Origin: Mucilaginibacter sp.
GTDB lineage: Bacteria; Bacteroidota; Bacteroidia; Sphingobacteriales; Sphingobacteriaceae
Direction of reading: 5' to 3'
Length of the DNA stretch: 48,154 nt
Assembly (NCBI GenBank): GCA_028288305.1
Contig: JAQBOA010000005.1
Coordinates: 1-48,154, forward strand
Shown: piece by piece, positions 23,704 through 32,447 of the stretch
Layout: each line of letters begins with the position of its first letter
How positions within the stretch are numbered: position 1 is the stretch's first letter
Translations under genes and position numbers: made by a program
Notes under the pieces: model-generated
What the model saw: the letters and a program-made list of their open reading frames with translations, nothing else
The model's database searches: none
Told to the model about the DNA's origin: nothing

Positions 23704-26157
23704 TTAATTATTCCCCTTAACTCTTCCTTTTTCTTCGTCAGCTCCGGTTTGATGTTCACGTGCTTTTATTTTATTATTACCAAAATTATAGGTAAATGTT
23801 AAACGGGCCACACGGGATTCGCGTCTTTGATTAACCACTAAATTAGTGCTCTGATAATTACTGGTAACGTCGTTTCTAAGCGTGTTAAAAATATCACTTA
23901 CGGAAAATTTTAAGCTGGCCTTTTTATTGTCAAATGAATGGCTTATACCTGCATCTGTTGAATATCTTGACTTTACATTGAAAAGCCCGTATATCAATCC
24001 CGACTGGTAGTTGGCGGTTAGCTCGGCTTTATATCCGTCCAACGGTAAAAATGTTTGTGTTGTCCTGATATTGTAAGCGACTTCTCCACTATTTAAATTC
24101 CCGCCTTCCAAACCATTTGATTTGAAGCCCAGGTAAAAACCGGTTGCATTAACGTTCCCATTCCACCATTTGGTTATAGTATATGGCGTATAGATGTTAA
24201 TGTTATAACTGTTTTGAATTTGTAGATTTTGTTCGGTAACAAAGGTTGCTTTTGTGGCTGGGTCAGTGCCGGGGATTTCTGTTATTACATCTGTAGTGCG
24301 GCTATAGCCTAAGCTTATATTAAGACTTTTATTGTAAGTATAATTAAATTCAAAATTATTGGTATACTGAGGTTTTAAGTAAGGGTTTCCTTTTTGAAAT
24401 GTATATGGATCCAAATGATACACAAAGGGGTTAAGGTTATCATATTGTGGCCTGTCGATACGGCGGCTGTATGAAAAACTAACTTCATTTTTACTATTGA
24501 TGGTATGATTAATAAACAAGCTTGGAAAAAGGTCAAGGTAATGCCGTTGTATAATTTGTGAAACATTTAACGAATCGCCATTTGCTGTCGAGCTGGTATA
24601 TTCAGCCCGCAAACCTGCCTGCACTGAAGTGTTTTTATAATTCTTACTTAAGTTTATATATCCTGCATCTACCTTTTCGTCATACATAAAATGATTATTG
24701 CTGAGATAGGGGCTTGACTGGGAAATTGTTTGCAACAGGTTATTGTCTGTTTTTACATCGCTGAATTTTGCCCCAGCTTCCAATTTTACCGATTTTGTTA
24801 TTGGATCTGTATAATCAATTTTCCCTGTATGTATGTCAATGTCAGAAGGAGTGATGTTCCCTAAAAATTGTTGCGGCTGTTGCATGCTTCCGTTGGGTAA
24901 AAAGAAATCGGTTACATACTGTGCAACTATATTATTTTTAAACCTCGAATAGTCAAAATCCGCGCTTATCTGCTGACCGGCGGTATCAATTTTATAAGTG
25001 TCATTTAAATTAAAAGCGATGTTATGATAAGTTTGATGAAGGCCCGAAACGGTATGCAAGGATGAATCCACTTGTGTAAAGTTTGGCCCTATATAGGTTC
25101 TGTTATCATTATCATCCTGTTCGCCATTAAAATAGCCACTTACCACAAAACCTATCGTGTTTTTTGACGAAAGATCATAGTCGGCACCCAACCGGTAACT
25201 GTTATTGTTATTAGTTTGGGGCATGTAGGTGCGCTGGTTAAAATAGGTGGTTTTGCCTGTACTATCTGTTACTATGCGTTTTAAACCTATATCGTTGAAA
25301 CGTTTATTATCGTTATGACTAAAAGTGCCGAATATATTTAAATTGCCTTCTTTGTGGTTTAATGATAAAGTTTCATCGTCTTTACCGTATTTACCATAAC
25401 CTGCGCCGACCGTAATACTTCCGTTCGTGCCAGTTTGTTTGTTCTTTTTAAGTTTAATATTTATAATGCCCGAATTCCCCGCAGCATCATATTTAGCTGA
25501 TGGATTGGTAATGATCTCGATTGATTGTATAGTATTACCATCAGTTGAACGAAGCAGTGTCGCCAGCTGCGCCGATGTAAGATAGGTAAGCTTATCATTG
25601 ATCATTACTGTTACACCTTGTTTGCCTTTTAGGCTGATATTATCATCCTTATCAACCGAAACGCCGGGAGCCCTTTCTAATATTTCCATTGCGGAGTTTC
25701 CTGCAGCTAAAACGCTGTTTTCAACATTCATAACGGTACGGTCCAGTTTGCGTTCTATGAGTGGCTTTGACGCAGTAATGGTAACCGTTTTTAAAGCATG
25801 GCTGGCAGATTGAATTTTTAAAACCGGCACAATTAAGTTAGACGATCCTTCTGCTATAGTAAAGGTTTTACTTACTGCTCTATCATAACCTACCACGGTT
25901 GCTTTAATAATATATTCACCGGCATTTATGTGATCAAATGTATAAGCTCCGGTTTCATTGCTTAATGTGCCCTTCACTACGGTTGAGTCATTAGCTTTTA
26001 ATAAGCTCACCGTTGCGTAATCCATTGGCTTCCCTTGTTCATCAAGAAGTGACCCTGTAATTTTAGCTGATGATTTTCCCTCCTGGGCAAATAAAGAAGC
26101 TGCGCTCATGATGAGCAACAATAGCGTATATTTTATTTTTGTAGCGATTAGTTTCAT
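23704..26157 (-). CDS. TonB-dependent-receptor-like outer-membrane beta-barrel protein (OMP_b-brl_3 type)
   Basis: 817 residues. Signal peptide to about residue 24 (ASLFAQ). Residues 30-115 form a carboxypeptidase-regulatory-like beta domain (ITGSLLDEQGKPMDYATVSL). A plug-like domain follows, with NSAMEILERAPGVSVDKD, LKGKQGVTVMINDKLTYL and NPSAKYDAAGNSGIINI (about 135-235). The rest is a large barrel with RIDRPQYDNLNPF and NPYLKPQYTNNFEFNY motifs. These features match the Bacteroidetes outer-membrane receptor family distinct from SusC; the ligand is unknown and no SusD partner is adjacent. The C-terminus is a charged tail rather than the usual terminal aromatic, with the last barrel strand near LTFTYNFGNNK. 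The leader of this gene is duplicated upstream (see 26172-26487). Confidence 0.88.
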   Translation of the reverse strand: MKLIATKIKYTLLLLIMSAASLFAQEGKSSAKITGSLLDEQGKPMDYATVSLLKANDSTVVKGTLSNETGAYTFDHINAGEYIIKATVVGYDRAVSKTFTIAEGSSNLIVPVLKIQSASHALKTVTITASKPLIERKLDRTVMNVENSVLAAGNSAMEILERAPGVSVDKDDNISLKGKQGVTVMINDKLTYLTSAQLATLLRSTDGNTIQSIEIITNPSAKYDAAGNSGIINIKLKKNKQTGTNGSITVGAGYGKYGKDDETLSLNHKEGNLNIFGTFSHNDNKRFNDIGLKRIVTDSTGKTTYFNQRTYMPQTNNNNSYRLGADYDLSSKNTIGFVVSGYFNGEQDDNDNRTYIGPNFTQVDSSLHTVSGLHQTYHNIAFNLNDTYKIDTAGQQISADFDYSRFKNNIVAQYVTDFFLPNGSMQQPQQFLGNITPSDIDIHTGKIDYTDPITKSVKLEAGAKFSDVKTDNNLLQTISQSSPYLSNNHFMYDEKVDAGYINLSKNYKNTSVQAGLRAEYTSSTANGDSLNVSQIIQRHYLDLFPSLFINHTINSKNEVSFSYSRRIDRPQYDNLNPFVYHLDPYTFQKGNPYLKPQYTNNFEFNYTYNKSLNISLGYSRTTDVITEIPGTDPATKATFVTEQNLQIQNSYNINIYTPYTITKWWNGNVNATGFYLGFKSNGLEGGNLNSGEVAYNIRTTQTFLPLDGYKAELTANYQSGLIYGLFNVKSRYSTDAGISHSFDNKKASLKFSVSDIFNTLRNDVTSNYQSTNLVVNQRRESRVARLTFTYNFGNNKIKAREHQTGADEEKGRVKGNN

Positions 26158-26171
26158 GTTTAAGTTTAATT

Positions 26172-26487
26172 TTTGGGCAATAGCTATCCCATTAAGAATT
26201 TTGTTCTTTTTTAAAATATTTGATTAAGTGTTTGTGATTGTCCGGTTATTTGGCCGGGTTGGGTTGAGTGTTTATTTTATATATTTAATGTTCATTATTT
26301 GTGTTTGATTCTGTTACCAGCCAGGTTTTTACTTTTGCTTTTTTTGTGTAAAGGAACTTCACTATGCTTATTTACTAAAACTTTTTTGACCAAAGGGTTA
26401 TTTTTAGTGACCGGCGGATAAATTTCAGATTTTACATTTTTTTGGCAATAGCAATCCCATTAAGGCTGATCTGCCTTTTTTAAATTG
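26172..26487. repeat. Two direct copies of a ~48-bp sequence in the 26158-26571 gap
   Basis: Copies at about 26172-26219 and 26440-26487, 268 bases apart, share GGCAATAGC(T/A)ATCCCATTAAG and a downstream TTTTTTAAA. Copy one lies just upstream of the receptor ATG (26157, minus), so part of that gene's leader is duplicated. Between them a minus-strand frame of about 50 codons, without a start and ending at 26295, is Lys-rich and may be a relic. No intact gene was found in the 414-base gap. Confidence 0.6.
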
Positions 26488-26571
26488 GCAATCAAAATTT
26501 TAATTACCGTTTATACTATAAATAATTCTTGTTGTTATATAAGATGCAAAAACATAGGCCAAGGTTACATT

Positions 26572-26853
26572 TCAATTTAAATTTTTTAATACAGGGAATA
26601 GATTTCCAGTAACATCTTTAATGAATGAAAAGACTAAAAAACCGTTTAAATCTCTACTTGTATTATAGTTCCCAGTACAACAGGTAGAAGAAGCTTTAAG
26701 TAATTTTGTAAAATGAGATGGTTTATTGTTTTTAATTTGTTTTAGAGTATTCCCTTCCCGGCCAGCGTTAAACATGGACTCAGGTATATTGAGAAAAAGC
26801 AATACAAGCCCGCAAAATAAAAGCAGGCTCATATATTTAACAATTGCATTCAT
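26572..26853 (-). CDS. Small hypothetical protein, 93 aa, coupled to PspC gene
   Basis: 93 residues: an N-terminal hydrophobic segment (YMSLLLFCGLVLLFLNI, about 7-23) that is a signal anchor or signal peptide, then a polar Lys/Asn/Thr-rich region with a Cys pair (STCC, about 56-59) and FLVFSF near residues 72-77. Not recognised. Its ATG overlaps the TAA of the PspC gene by one base (TAATG), so translation is likely coupled and it is the last gene of the padR-pspC operon. Codon content is A+T-rich. A membrane accessory to the PspC protein is possible, but only by context. Confidence 0.55.
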   Translation of the reverse strand: MNAIVKYMSLLLFCGLVLLFLNIPESMFNAGREGNTLKQIKNNKPSHFTKLLKASSTCCTGNYNTSRDLNGFLVFSFIKDVTGNLFPVLKNLN

Positions 26854-28517
26854 TACTTTACCGTTTTTGTACTATCTTTTGGTGTAAAAGTTTTAACACT
26901 GTCTTTCTTCACAGTAACCAATGTATCTACCTTGCATTGCAGCCCGTTGTCAGTCATAACAAAAACTGCCGAAGTAATATTATCCTTTTTATTGGTTTCT
27001 TTACAATGATAAACCATACCGCCATCACGTAAATAATTATCAAGCCGCTGGTCAATTACCACTTTGGCATTTAATGGAACTTTTAGTGTAAGCGTTACTT
27101 CTTCATCATGCCATGACGTATTAGGCCTTTTTCTTAAAGTATAATCAAACTTTAAAACCGAGTCTTGCTGGGCAAATATATAACTGGTATTGCGGGCATT
27201 AAAAAGAGCATCTTCATAATTACCGCCTTTTGCACTGTACGATTGTTCAAGCACCGGAATATTTACATCGCTTTTTTCAATTTGAATAGTAACGCTGCGG
27301 GGTTCATTATGGAAACTATTGTTTTCATCATCTGTTACCACCATGTTACGGAAATGGTTTTTAATGTCGAGCCGCACACTGTCATCATGAGTAAAATATT
27401 TTATATCATTCAATTTTAAATAGTAGGTATTATTTGCTGTTGGTTTTAAATTGATGGTTTCAGTAAAACTCGCAGACTCTCTGAAATTCGATGTTATTTT
27501 TACTGCATAGTATATAAGCATGGTTAATGAGCATAACCAGATAACCAGGAAAACCGTCCCTGTTGATTTTCCAATATTACCGGCATTAAAAATCCCTTTA
27601 AGTGTAATTAATATAATGCTGAGCAGAGGGATAAAAGCGGTTATGAATGCGCATATATAAATGTTATCGGCATGCTCATTGGCAATTATACGGAAAGGAA
27701 AAAAATCATCCGGACGACCAGCATTAAAACCAACAAAAGCAATGAGGCCAACTACCAAAGCGATGGCAAAACCAAAACATACCAACAGTATAAATACGCC
27801 AATCAATTTTATAAGCACTTTTCCGGTACCACTTAAAAATATACCCAAATGGTGAAAAAAGTCACCAACAAAGTCTCGTGCTTTATAAACAAATGGCTTA
27901 GTCTCGTTGCCAAAGTTTGAAAGGTGTTGACGGACTGAGCTTAATTCATCTTCAAAGTTCTTTTTAAAGCCTTGCAGGTTTTGTTTTTCACCTTTCATAG
28001 CCATCCTGTCGGCGCGGGTAATCGCTTTTGGAACTACTATCCACAATATAATGTATAATATAAACCCGGTGCCGCCTATTGGTGCAAACAACGCAAAAGC
28101 CAGCCTGACCCAAACTACGTCAATATCAAAGTAATTGGCAATACCTGCGCAAACACCTCCAAGTAAATGATCGTCGGGATCACGGAACAACCTGCGGCCT
28201 TCCCTATTATTATAGGTATAGGTATTTGAAGCTGTTTTGTTGTCATCATCGGCATATTCAAAGTCGGCCACAGTTCCCATTTGTTCAATAACCAGGTTTA
28301 CATCCTGCTCCACAATTACCTGTTTGTTTTCTCTTTCCAAAATTTCACCAAACATCTCCGCAATCCGGTTTTCAATGTCAGTTGTAATTTCAAGGCTGTC
28401 GGCCGAATTAGAAAAATGACGTTTTACATCCGTCATATAATTTTTTAATATTTCGTAGGCATCTTCCTCAATGTGAAAGACAATGCCGTTTATGTTTATG
28501 ATAATTGTTTTATTCAT
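26853..28517 (-). CDS. PspC domain membrane protein, 554 aa
   Basis: Residues 1-90 are a soluble N-terminal part (ININGIVFHIEEDAYEILKNY) seen in Bacteroidetes PspC proteins. The PspC domain is at about 108-165: RRLFRDPDDHLLGGVCAGIA, YFDIDVVWVRLAFAL, GFILYIILWIVVPK. More TM segments lie at about 233-262 (LIKLIGVFILLVCFGFAIAL), 285-310 and 320-345. Residues 350-554 are a predicted periplasmic beta-rich domain, similar in place to DUF-type C-terminal domains of this family. PspC proteins are linked to envelope stress in other bacteria; the role here is inferred. A PadR regulator gene lies 72 bases upstream on the same strand, a common pairing, and a small coupled gene follows. Confidence 0.9.
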   Translation of the reverse strand: MNKTIIININGIVFHIEEDAYEILKNYMTDVKRHFSNSADSLEITTDIENRIAEMFGEILERENKQVIVEQDVNLVIEQMGTVADFEYADDDNKTASNTYTYNNREGRRLFRDPDDHLLGGVCAGIANYFDIDVVWVRLAFALFAPIGGTGFILYIILWIVVPKAITRADRMAMKGEKQNLQGFKKNFEDELSSVRQHLSNFGNETKPFVYKARDFVGDFFHHLGIFLSGTGKVLIKLIGVFILLVCFGFAIALVVGLIAFVGFNAGRPDDFFPFRIIANEHADNIYICAFITAFIPLLSIILITLKGIFNAGNIGKSTGTVFLVIWLCSLTMLIYYAVKITSNFRESASFTETINLKPTANNTYYLKLNDIKYFTHDDSVRLDIKNHFRNMVVTDDENNSFHNEPRSVTIQIEKSDVNIPVLEQSYSAKGGNYEDALFNARNTSYIFAQQDSVLKFDYTLRKRPNTSWHDEEVTLTLKVPLNAKVVIDQRLDNYLRDGGMVYHCKETNKKDNITSAVFVMTDNGLQCKVDTLVTVKKDSVKTFTPKDSTKTVK

Positions 28518-28519
28518 TT

Positions 28520-28595
28520 TTTTGTTTATTAGTTCATTGGTTCATTAGTTCATTGGTTGCCTTGGCTTTTAGCTTTCACCTTTCTGCATTCACCC
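28520..28595. repeat. Word repeats between padR and pspC
   Basis: TTCATTGGTTCATTAGTTCATTGG at about 28530-28555 is a tandem of TTCATTGG/TTCATTAG. It is followed by CTTTCACCTTTC and CCTTTACCTTTCGCC words (28570-28610) that run into the last codons of padR and encode its Arg/Lys/Gly-rich tail (DRKAKGKG). Confidence 0.55.
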
Positions 28596-28937
28596 TTTAC
28601 CTTTCGCCTTCCTGTCCCCTATAGCTGTTTGTACGGCAAATAATAATTCTTCCCAGGTTTTATCCAGTTGTTTAAGTACGTTTTTGCCCTCTTCTGATAA
28701 GATATAATACTTTCTCGGCGGCCCGGAGGTAGACTCTACCCAGTTATAGGTAAGCAGGCCATTATTTTTTAAACGGGTTAGTAAAGGGTACAAAGTACCC
28801 TCAACCACAAGCAGCTGGGCCTTTTTAAGTTCAGCAATAATATCTGAAGCATATGTTTCGCCCTTTGCTATAATAGAAAGGATGCAATACTCCAGTATTC
28901 CTTTCCGCATTTGGGTTTGTGTGTTTTCAACAATCAT
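28590..28937 (-). CDS. PadR family transcriptional regulator
   Basis: 115 residues, the short PadR form. A winged helix-turn-helix covers about 8-90: MRKGILEYCILSIIAKGETY, AELKKAQLLVVEGTLYPLLTRL (recognition helix region about 36-57) and the wing SGPPRKYYILSEEGK (about 71-85). A short C-terminal helix (WEELLFAVQTAI) would serve dimerization. Such regulators usually repress their own operon and respond to envelope-acting compounds. It precedes the PspC gene, so that gene is the probable target. The -7 box (TATCTTTG) ends four bases from the ATG, implying a leaderless mRNA. The C-terminal tail is repeat-derived. Confidence 0.93.
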   Translation of the reverse strand: MIVENTQTQMRKGILEYCILSIIAKGETYASDIIAELKKAQLLVVEGTLYPLLTRLKNNGLLTYNWVESTSGPPRKYYILSEEGKNVLKQLDKTWEELLFAVQTAIGDRKAKGKG

Positions 28938-28941
28938 ACTG

Positions 28942-28974
28942 CAAAGATATATGTTTTAAATTGTATTATGCAAT
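28942..28974 (-). promoter_or_regulatory. padR promoter with overlapping ATTG-N7-CAAT dyad
   Basis: Minus strand: TTG at 28973-28971 and TATCTTTG at 28949-28942, 21-base spacing. The short dyad ATTG-N7-CAAT at 28960-28974 overlaps the -33 element and could be the operator for autorepression by the PadR protein. The -7 box ends four bases before ATG 28937. Confidence 0.55.
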
Positions 28975-29040
28975 ACATAGTACTAGAAATATTATTTCTT
29001 AAAATAAAATTTCATTTTTCAAAAAAAAATAATGTTTTTT

Positions 29041-29163
29041 TAGATTTTTCTTGACAGTTTAATAATGTAACAGTAATTTTATATATAATTATTTATTAAC
29101 TGATTTTTTTATTTATTAACTGATTTTATTATTTGTTAACTGATTTTATTATTTAATATAAAC
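29041..29163 (+). promoter_or_regulatory. Control region of first susC gene with three 20-bp iterons
   Basis: Three near-perfect direct copies of ATTTATTAACTGATTTTATT fill 29091-29150, ending 13 bases before the ATG. Upstream, TTGACAGTTTAATAATGTAACA is closely matched at the second susC gene (about 36578-36600), where a single TTAACTGAT copy is present. The block just before this is an A-tract/T-tract (A9 TAATG T7 at 29024-29042) with a counterpart at about 36547-36570. The iterons are candidate regulator or RNA-binding sites; the regulator is unknown. Confidence 0.6.
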
Positions 29164-32100
29164 ATGAAAAAACTTCTACTAGTAAGTTTGTGTTTCCTGA
29201 TGTTATGCATTACACAGGCATTTGCACAAAATCATACAGTTACTGGTACGGTTACGGCCAAAGATGATGGCCTACCCATTCCAGGAGCAACTGTAAAAGT
29301 AAAGGGTACCAATGTGGGTACTCAAACCAACACAGCCGGTAAATACACCTTGTCTGTACCACCCGGTGCTACATTGGTATTTAGCTTTATCGGTTACCAA
29401 ACACTACAGGTGCCTGTAACAGGCGATGTGGTAAATGCAGTGCTCGTTGTAACAAGCAACCAGCTTGGCGAGGTTATAGTAACAGGTGCATTGGGCATTA
29501 AACATACCGAAAAGGAATTGGGTTATGCTGTGGGCAAAGTATCTTCCCAATCCCTTACCGAAACCAATGTAACCAATGTTGCCAGCGGTTTAACAGCAAA
29601 GGTAGCTGGTTTAGCTGTTTATACACTTGATAATGGCATTGATCCAAACATATCGATTGTACTTCGCGGTAACCGTTCATTAAAAGGGGATAACAACGCA
29701 TTGATTGTGTTAGATGGTGTGCCTATACCGGGAGCAACGCTGTCATCTATCAATCCGAATGACGTTGCTGATGTAAGTATCTTAAAAGGTGCAAGCTCTG
29801 CAGCATTGTATGGTTCTGAAGCATCAAACGGTGCAATCCTGATCTCTACTAAAAGAGGGACAGGGGATAGTAAACCAATAATTACTTATGGTAATTCATT
29901 CCAGTTTCAAAAAGTTGCCTTTTACCCAAAATTACAAACCAGGTTTGGCCCTTACGGCGGTGAAACCAATTATTTAAATCCAATAACAGGTGAATCACTG
30001 TACGTGCCTTATGAAAACCAGGAATACGGGCCTGCTTATGATGGTTCGACAGTTATATTAGGCGCTCCATTGGATAGTGCAAATGGCCAGGTTGTAAAAG
30101 TTAAATATTCGCCATACCCGGTAAGCCCTATCCAGGCCTTCTTTAATACCGGTTATACTGAACAGAACGACATCTCTTTCCAGCAGGGCGATGCAAATAA
30201 TAATATTTATATTTCAGCGCAAAATGTTTACACTACAGGAATAGTTCCCAAGGATGTAAACATTAAGAATGCTTTTAGTATAAGAGGACATAGAACTTAC
30301 GGCATTTTTTCTGCTGATTTTTCTGTTGGCTATACTAAAACCAATATTAGCACCTATATTGCCAATAACAACCCTTTCGGTATTGTAGGAAGTTTTGTTA
30401 CTAATGCAGGGGCTAATGACCTCTATTCTTCGATTTTACAATTCCCTGCTTTTTATAATCTTAAAGCTTATCAAAACCCGGATGCAGGTCAGGGTAGCGT
30501 AAACAACTTTCCTGATGCTTATGCTATTAACCCGTATTGGATTGTAAATCACGCAAGGAGAGATATTCAAAGGGATGTGTTGCTTTCAACTATTAATCTA
30601 AAACTAACACCAACCAAATGGCTTGATGTTAGTTACCGCTTATCTGATAACTTTGGTATTAACCAGGAAAGACTGACCAAACAGGAGGTTGATTTTAGTC
30701 CGTATGCTATCAGCGATTACTATTCAGCAGGTAACGTTGCTTCAGGCTTTACATCAGGTAAATCCCTTGGGTTTGTCGCTGATTATTATCAATTTGGTGA
30801 TGGTACAGATGCTTTTGCAGGTAATGGCGGCACTACTAATCCTGGTGGTTATGCCAGGATACAGGGTGATGCGTTGATCAATTTGCACCATACATTTTTT
30901 AAAGATTTTAAAGCCAATTTGCTTTTAGGTAATACAGTATGGCAGGAACAGTCAAAAGGACAATTTACCGGAAGTAATTCATTGTTGTTAAAAGATTTCT
31001 ATAATATTAATACGGTAGGAGGTACAGTAAGCGCATACGAAGGAAGCGCCGTGATACGCCAAATATCATATTACGGTGATTTGAATATCAGTTATAAAGG
31101 CTGGCTTACTTTAGATGGCACGTTACGAAACGAACAGGACTCCCGTTTGGCAAAAGCACAGCGGTCATTTAACTACCCTTCAGCTACCATTGCTTTTATA
31201 CCTACGGATGCTATACCGGCCTTAAAGGATAATAAAATATTAAGTTTTGCTAAAATTTTCGCGTCTTATACAAAGGTTGGTAACATTAACATCAACCCTT
31301 ATGAAATATTCAATGTTTATAATTTAACTCCGGGTTTTCCTTATGGATCATTAGGTGGATTAAGCGCGTCAACTACCAACTACAGCCCTACATTGAAGCC
31401 CGAAATAACTTCGGCAGTTGAATTTGGTGCTGAAGTGGGACTTTTTGACAACCGTTTGAATATAAACTATACTTACTATGACGAGCATGATAAAAACCAG
31501 ACTGTTGGAATTTCAACATCGATAACAACCGGTTATAATACATCTGTATTAAACATTGGTGAAACGCAATCAAGCGGTCATGAAATTACTCTAACCGGCG
31601 ACATTTTGACCCAGGCACAAAATAAAGTAGGATTCAGGCTTGGTATGAATTTTTCTATAAATGATTCGAAGGTTATATCCTTATTAGGGAACCAGGTTAC
31701 TTCGTTATCACTTGGAAACAACCAATATGCTGTGGTAGGCCAACCTTTTCCTTTATTAAAAGGAACTGATTTTAACAGAGACCCCCAGGGCCATGTAATT
31801 GTTGATCCCAATACAGGTTATCCAACAACAAACTCTACTTCGCTTAAAACATTTGGCAGGACCACGCCTAAATATAATTTAGGTATTACGCCCAGCGTAT
31901 CTTATAAATTTATCACATTAACGGCAGTGGCCGAATACCGCGGGGGCAACGTAGTATTAAATAACATAGGAGGTACACTTACCTTTACCGGGGCCGGCTA
32001 CAATACGGCTTCTGCAGGCAGGCAGCCATTTGTTTTTCCAAACTCAGTGGTCAATACCGGAACTGCTGCCAACCCTGTATATGCACCTAATACAAATGTT

Positions 32101-32430
32101 AACGTTTTCAACGGTAATTATGGCTTTTGGCAAGGTTCCGCATACAGTTCAACACAAAGCCCTTTTGTTACCAACGGGGCGTTTTGGAAACTTAGGGAGG
32201 TTAGTTTAGCATTTAACCTGGGCCAGTTCTTTAAAGGTAATAAATATATCAGGGGCGTGACTTTTGCCTTAACCGGGCGCAACCTGTTTATATGGGTACC
32301 AAAGGAGAATATATGGACAGATCCTGAATTTTCTGATGTTACCCCGGGCAGCAGCCTGCGTGGTGTAAATGATGCCAACATATTACCGGGTACAAGAGTA
32401 TTTGGTGCAGATCTTAAAGTGACATTTTAA
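29164..32430 (+). CDS. SusC/RagA family TonB-linked outer-membrane transporter (copy 1)
   Basis: 1088 residues. Signal peptide ends ITQAFA|Q (22). Residues 25-105: carboxypeptidase-regulatory-like domain (TVTGTVTAKDDGLPIPGATV). Plug domain about 110-230 with LDGVPIPGATLSSI and SAALYGSEASNGAILIST (the SusC signature). A 22-strand barrel follows, ending ARVFGADLKVTF-like at the C-terminus with terminal Phe. It imports a bulky ligand across the outer membrane with its SusD partner, powered by TonB. No enzyme genes nearby identify the ligand. The first 47 coding bases are identical to those of the second susC gene at 36647, though the remainder has diverged strongly. Confidence 0.95.
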   Translation: MKKLLLVSLCFLMLCITQAFAQNHTVTGTVTAKDDGLPIPGATVKVKGTNVGTQTNTAGKYTLSVPPGATLVFSFIGYQTLQVPVTGDVVNAVLVVTSNQLGEVIVTGALGIKHTEKELGYAVGKVSSQSLTETNVTNVASGLTAKVAGLAVYTLDNGIDPNISIVLRGNRSLKGDNNALIVLDGVPIPGATLSSINPNDVADVSILKGASSAALYGSEASNGAILISTKRGTGDSKPIITYGNSFQFQKVAFYPKLQTRFGPYGGETNYLNPITGESLYVPYENQEYGPAYDGSTVILGAPLDSANGQVVKVKYSPYPVSPIQAFFNTGYTEQNDISFQQGDANNNIYISAQNVYTTGIVPKDVNIKNAFSIRGHRTYGIFSADFSVGYTKTNISTYIANNNPFGIVGSFVTNAGANDLYSSILQFPAFYNLKAYQNPDAGQGSVNNFPDAYAINPYWIVNHARRDIQRDVLLSTINLKLTPTKWLDVSYRLSDNFGINQERLTKQEVDFSPYAISDYYSAGNVASGFTSGKSLGFVADYYQFGDGTDAFAGNGGTTNPGGYARIQGDALINLHHTFFKDFKANLLLGNTVWQEQSKGQFTGSNSLLLKDFYNINTVGGTVSAYEGSAVIRQISYYGDLNISYKGWLTLDGTLRNEQDSRLAKAQRSFNYPSATIAFIPTDAIPALKDNKILSFAKIFASYTKVGNININPYEIFNVYNLTPGFPYGSLGGLSASTTNYSPTLKPEITSAVEFGAEVGLFDNRLNINYTYYDEHDKNQTVGISTSITTGYNTSVLNIGETQSSGHEITLTGDILTQAQNKVGFRLGMNFSINDSKVISLLGNQVTSLSLGNNQYAVVGQPFPLLKGTDFNRDPQGHVIVDPNTGYPTTNSTSLKTFGRTTPKYNLGITPSVSYKFITLTAVAEYRGGNVVLNNIGGTLTFTGAGYNTASAGRQPFVFPNSVVNTGTAANPVYAPNTNVNVFNGNYGFWQGSAYSSTQSPFVTNGAFWKLREVSLAFNLGQFFKGNKYIRGVTFALTGRNLFIWVPKENIWTDPEFSDVTPGSSLRGVNDANILPGTRVFGADLKVTF

Positions 32431-32447
32431 TTTTAACAATTACAGAG

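Noticed and set aside
29091..29150. CRISPR array
   Set aside because: Three contiguous 20-bp units with no spacers and no cas genes; iterons instead.
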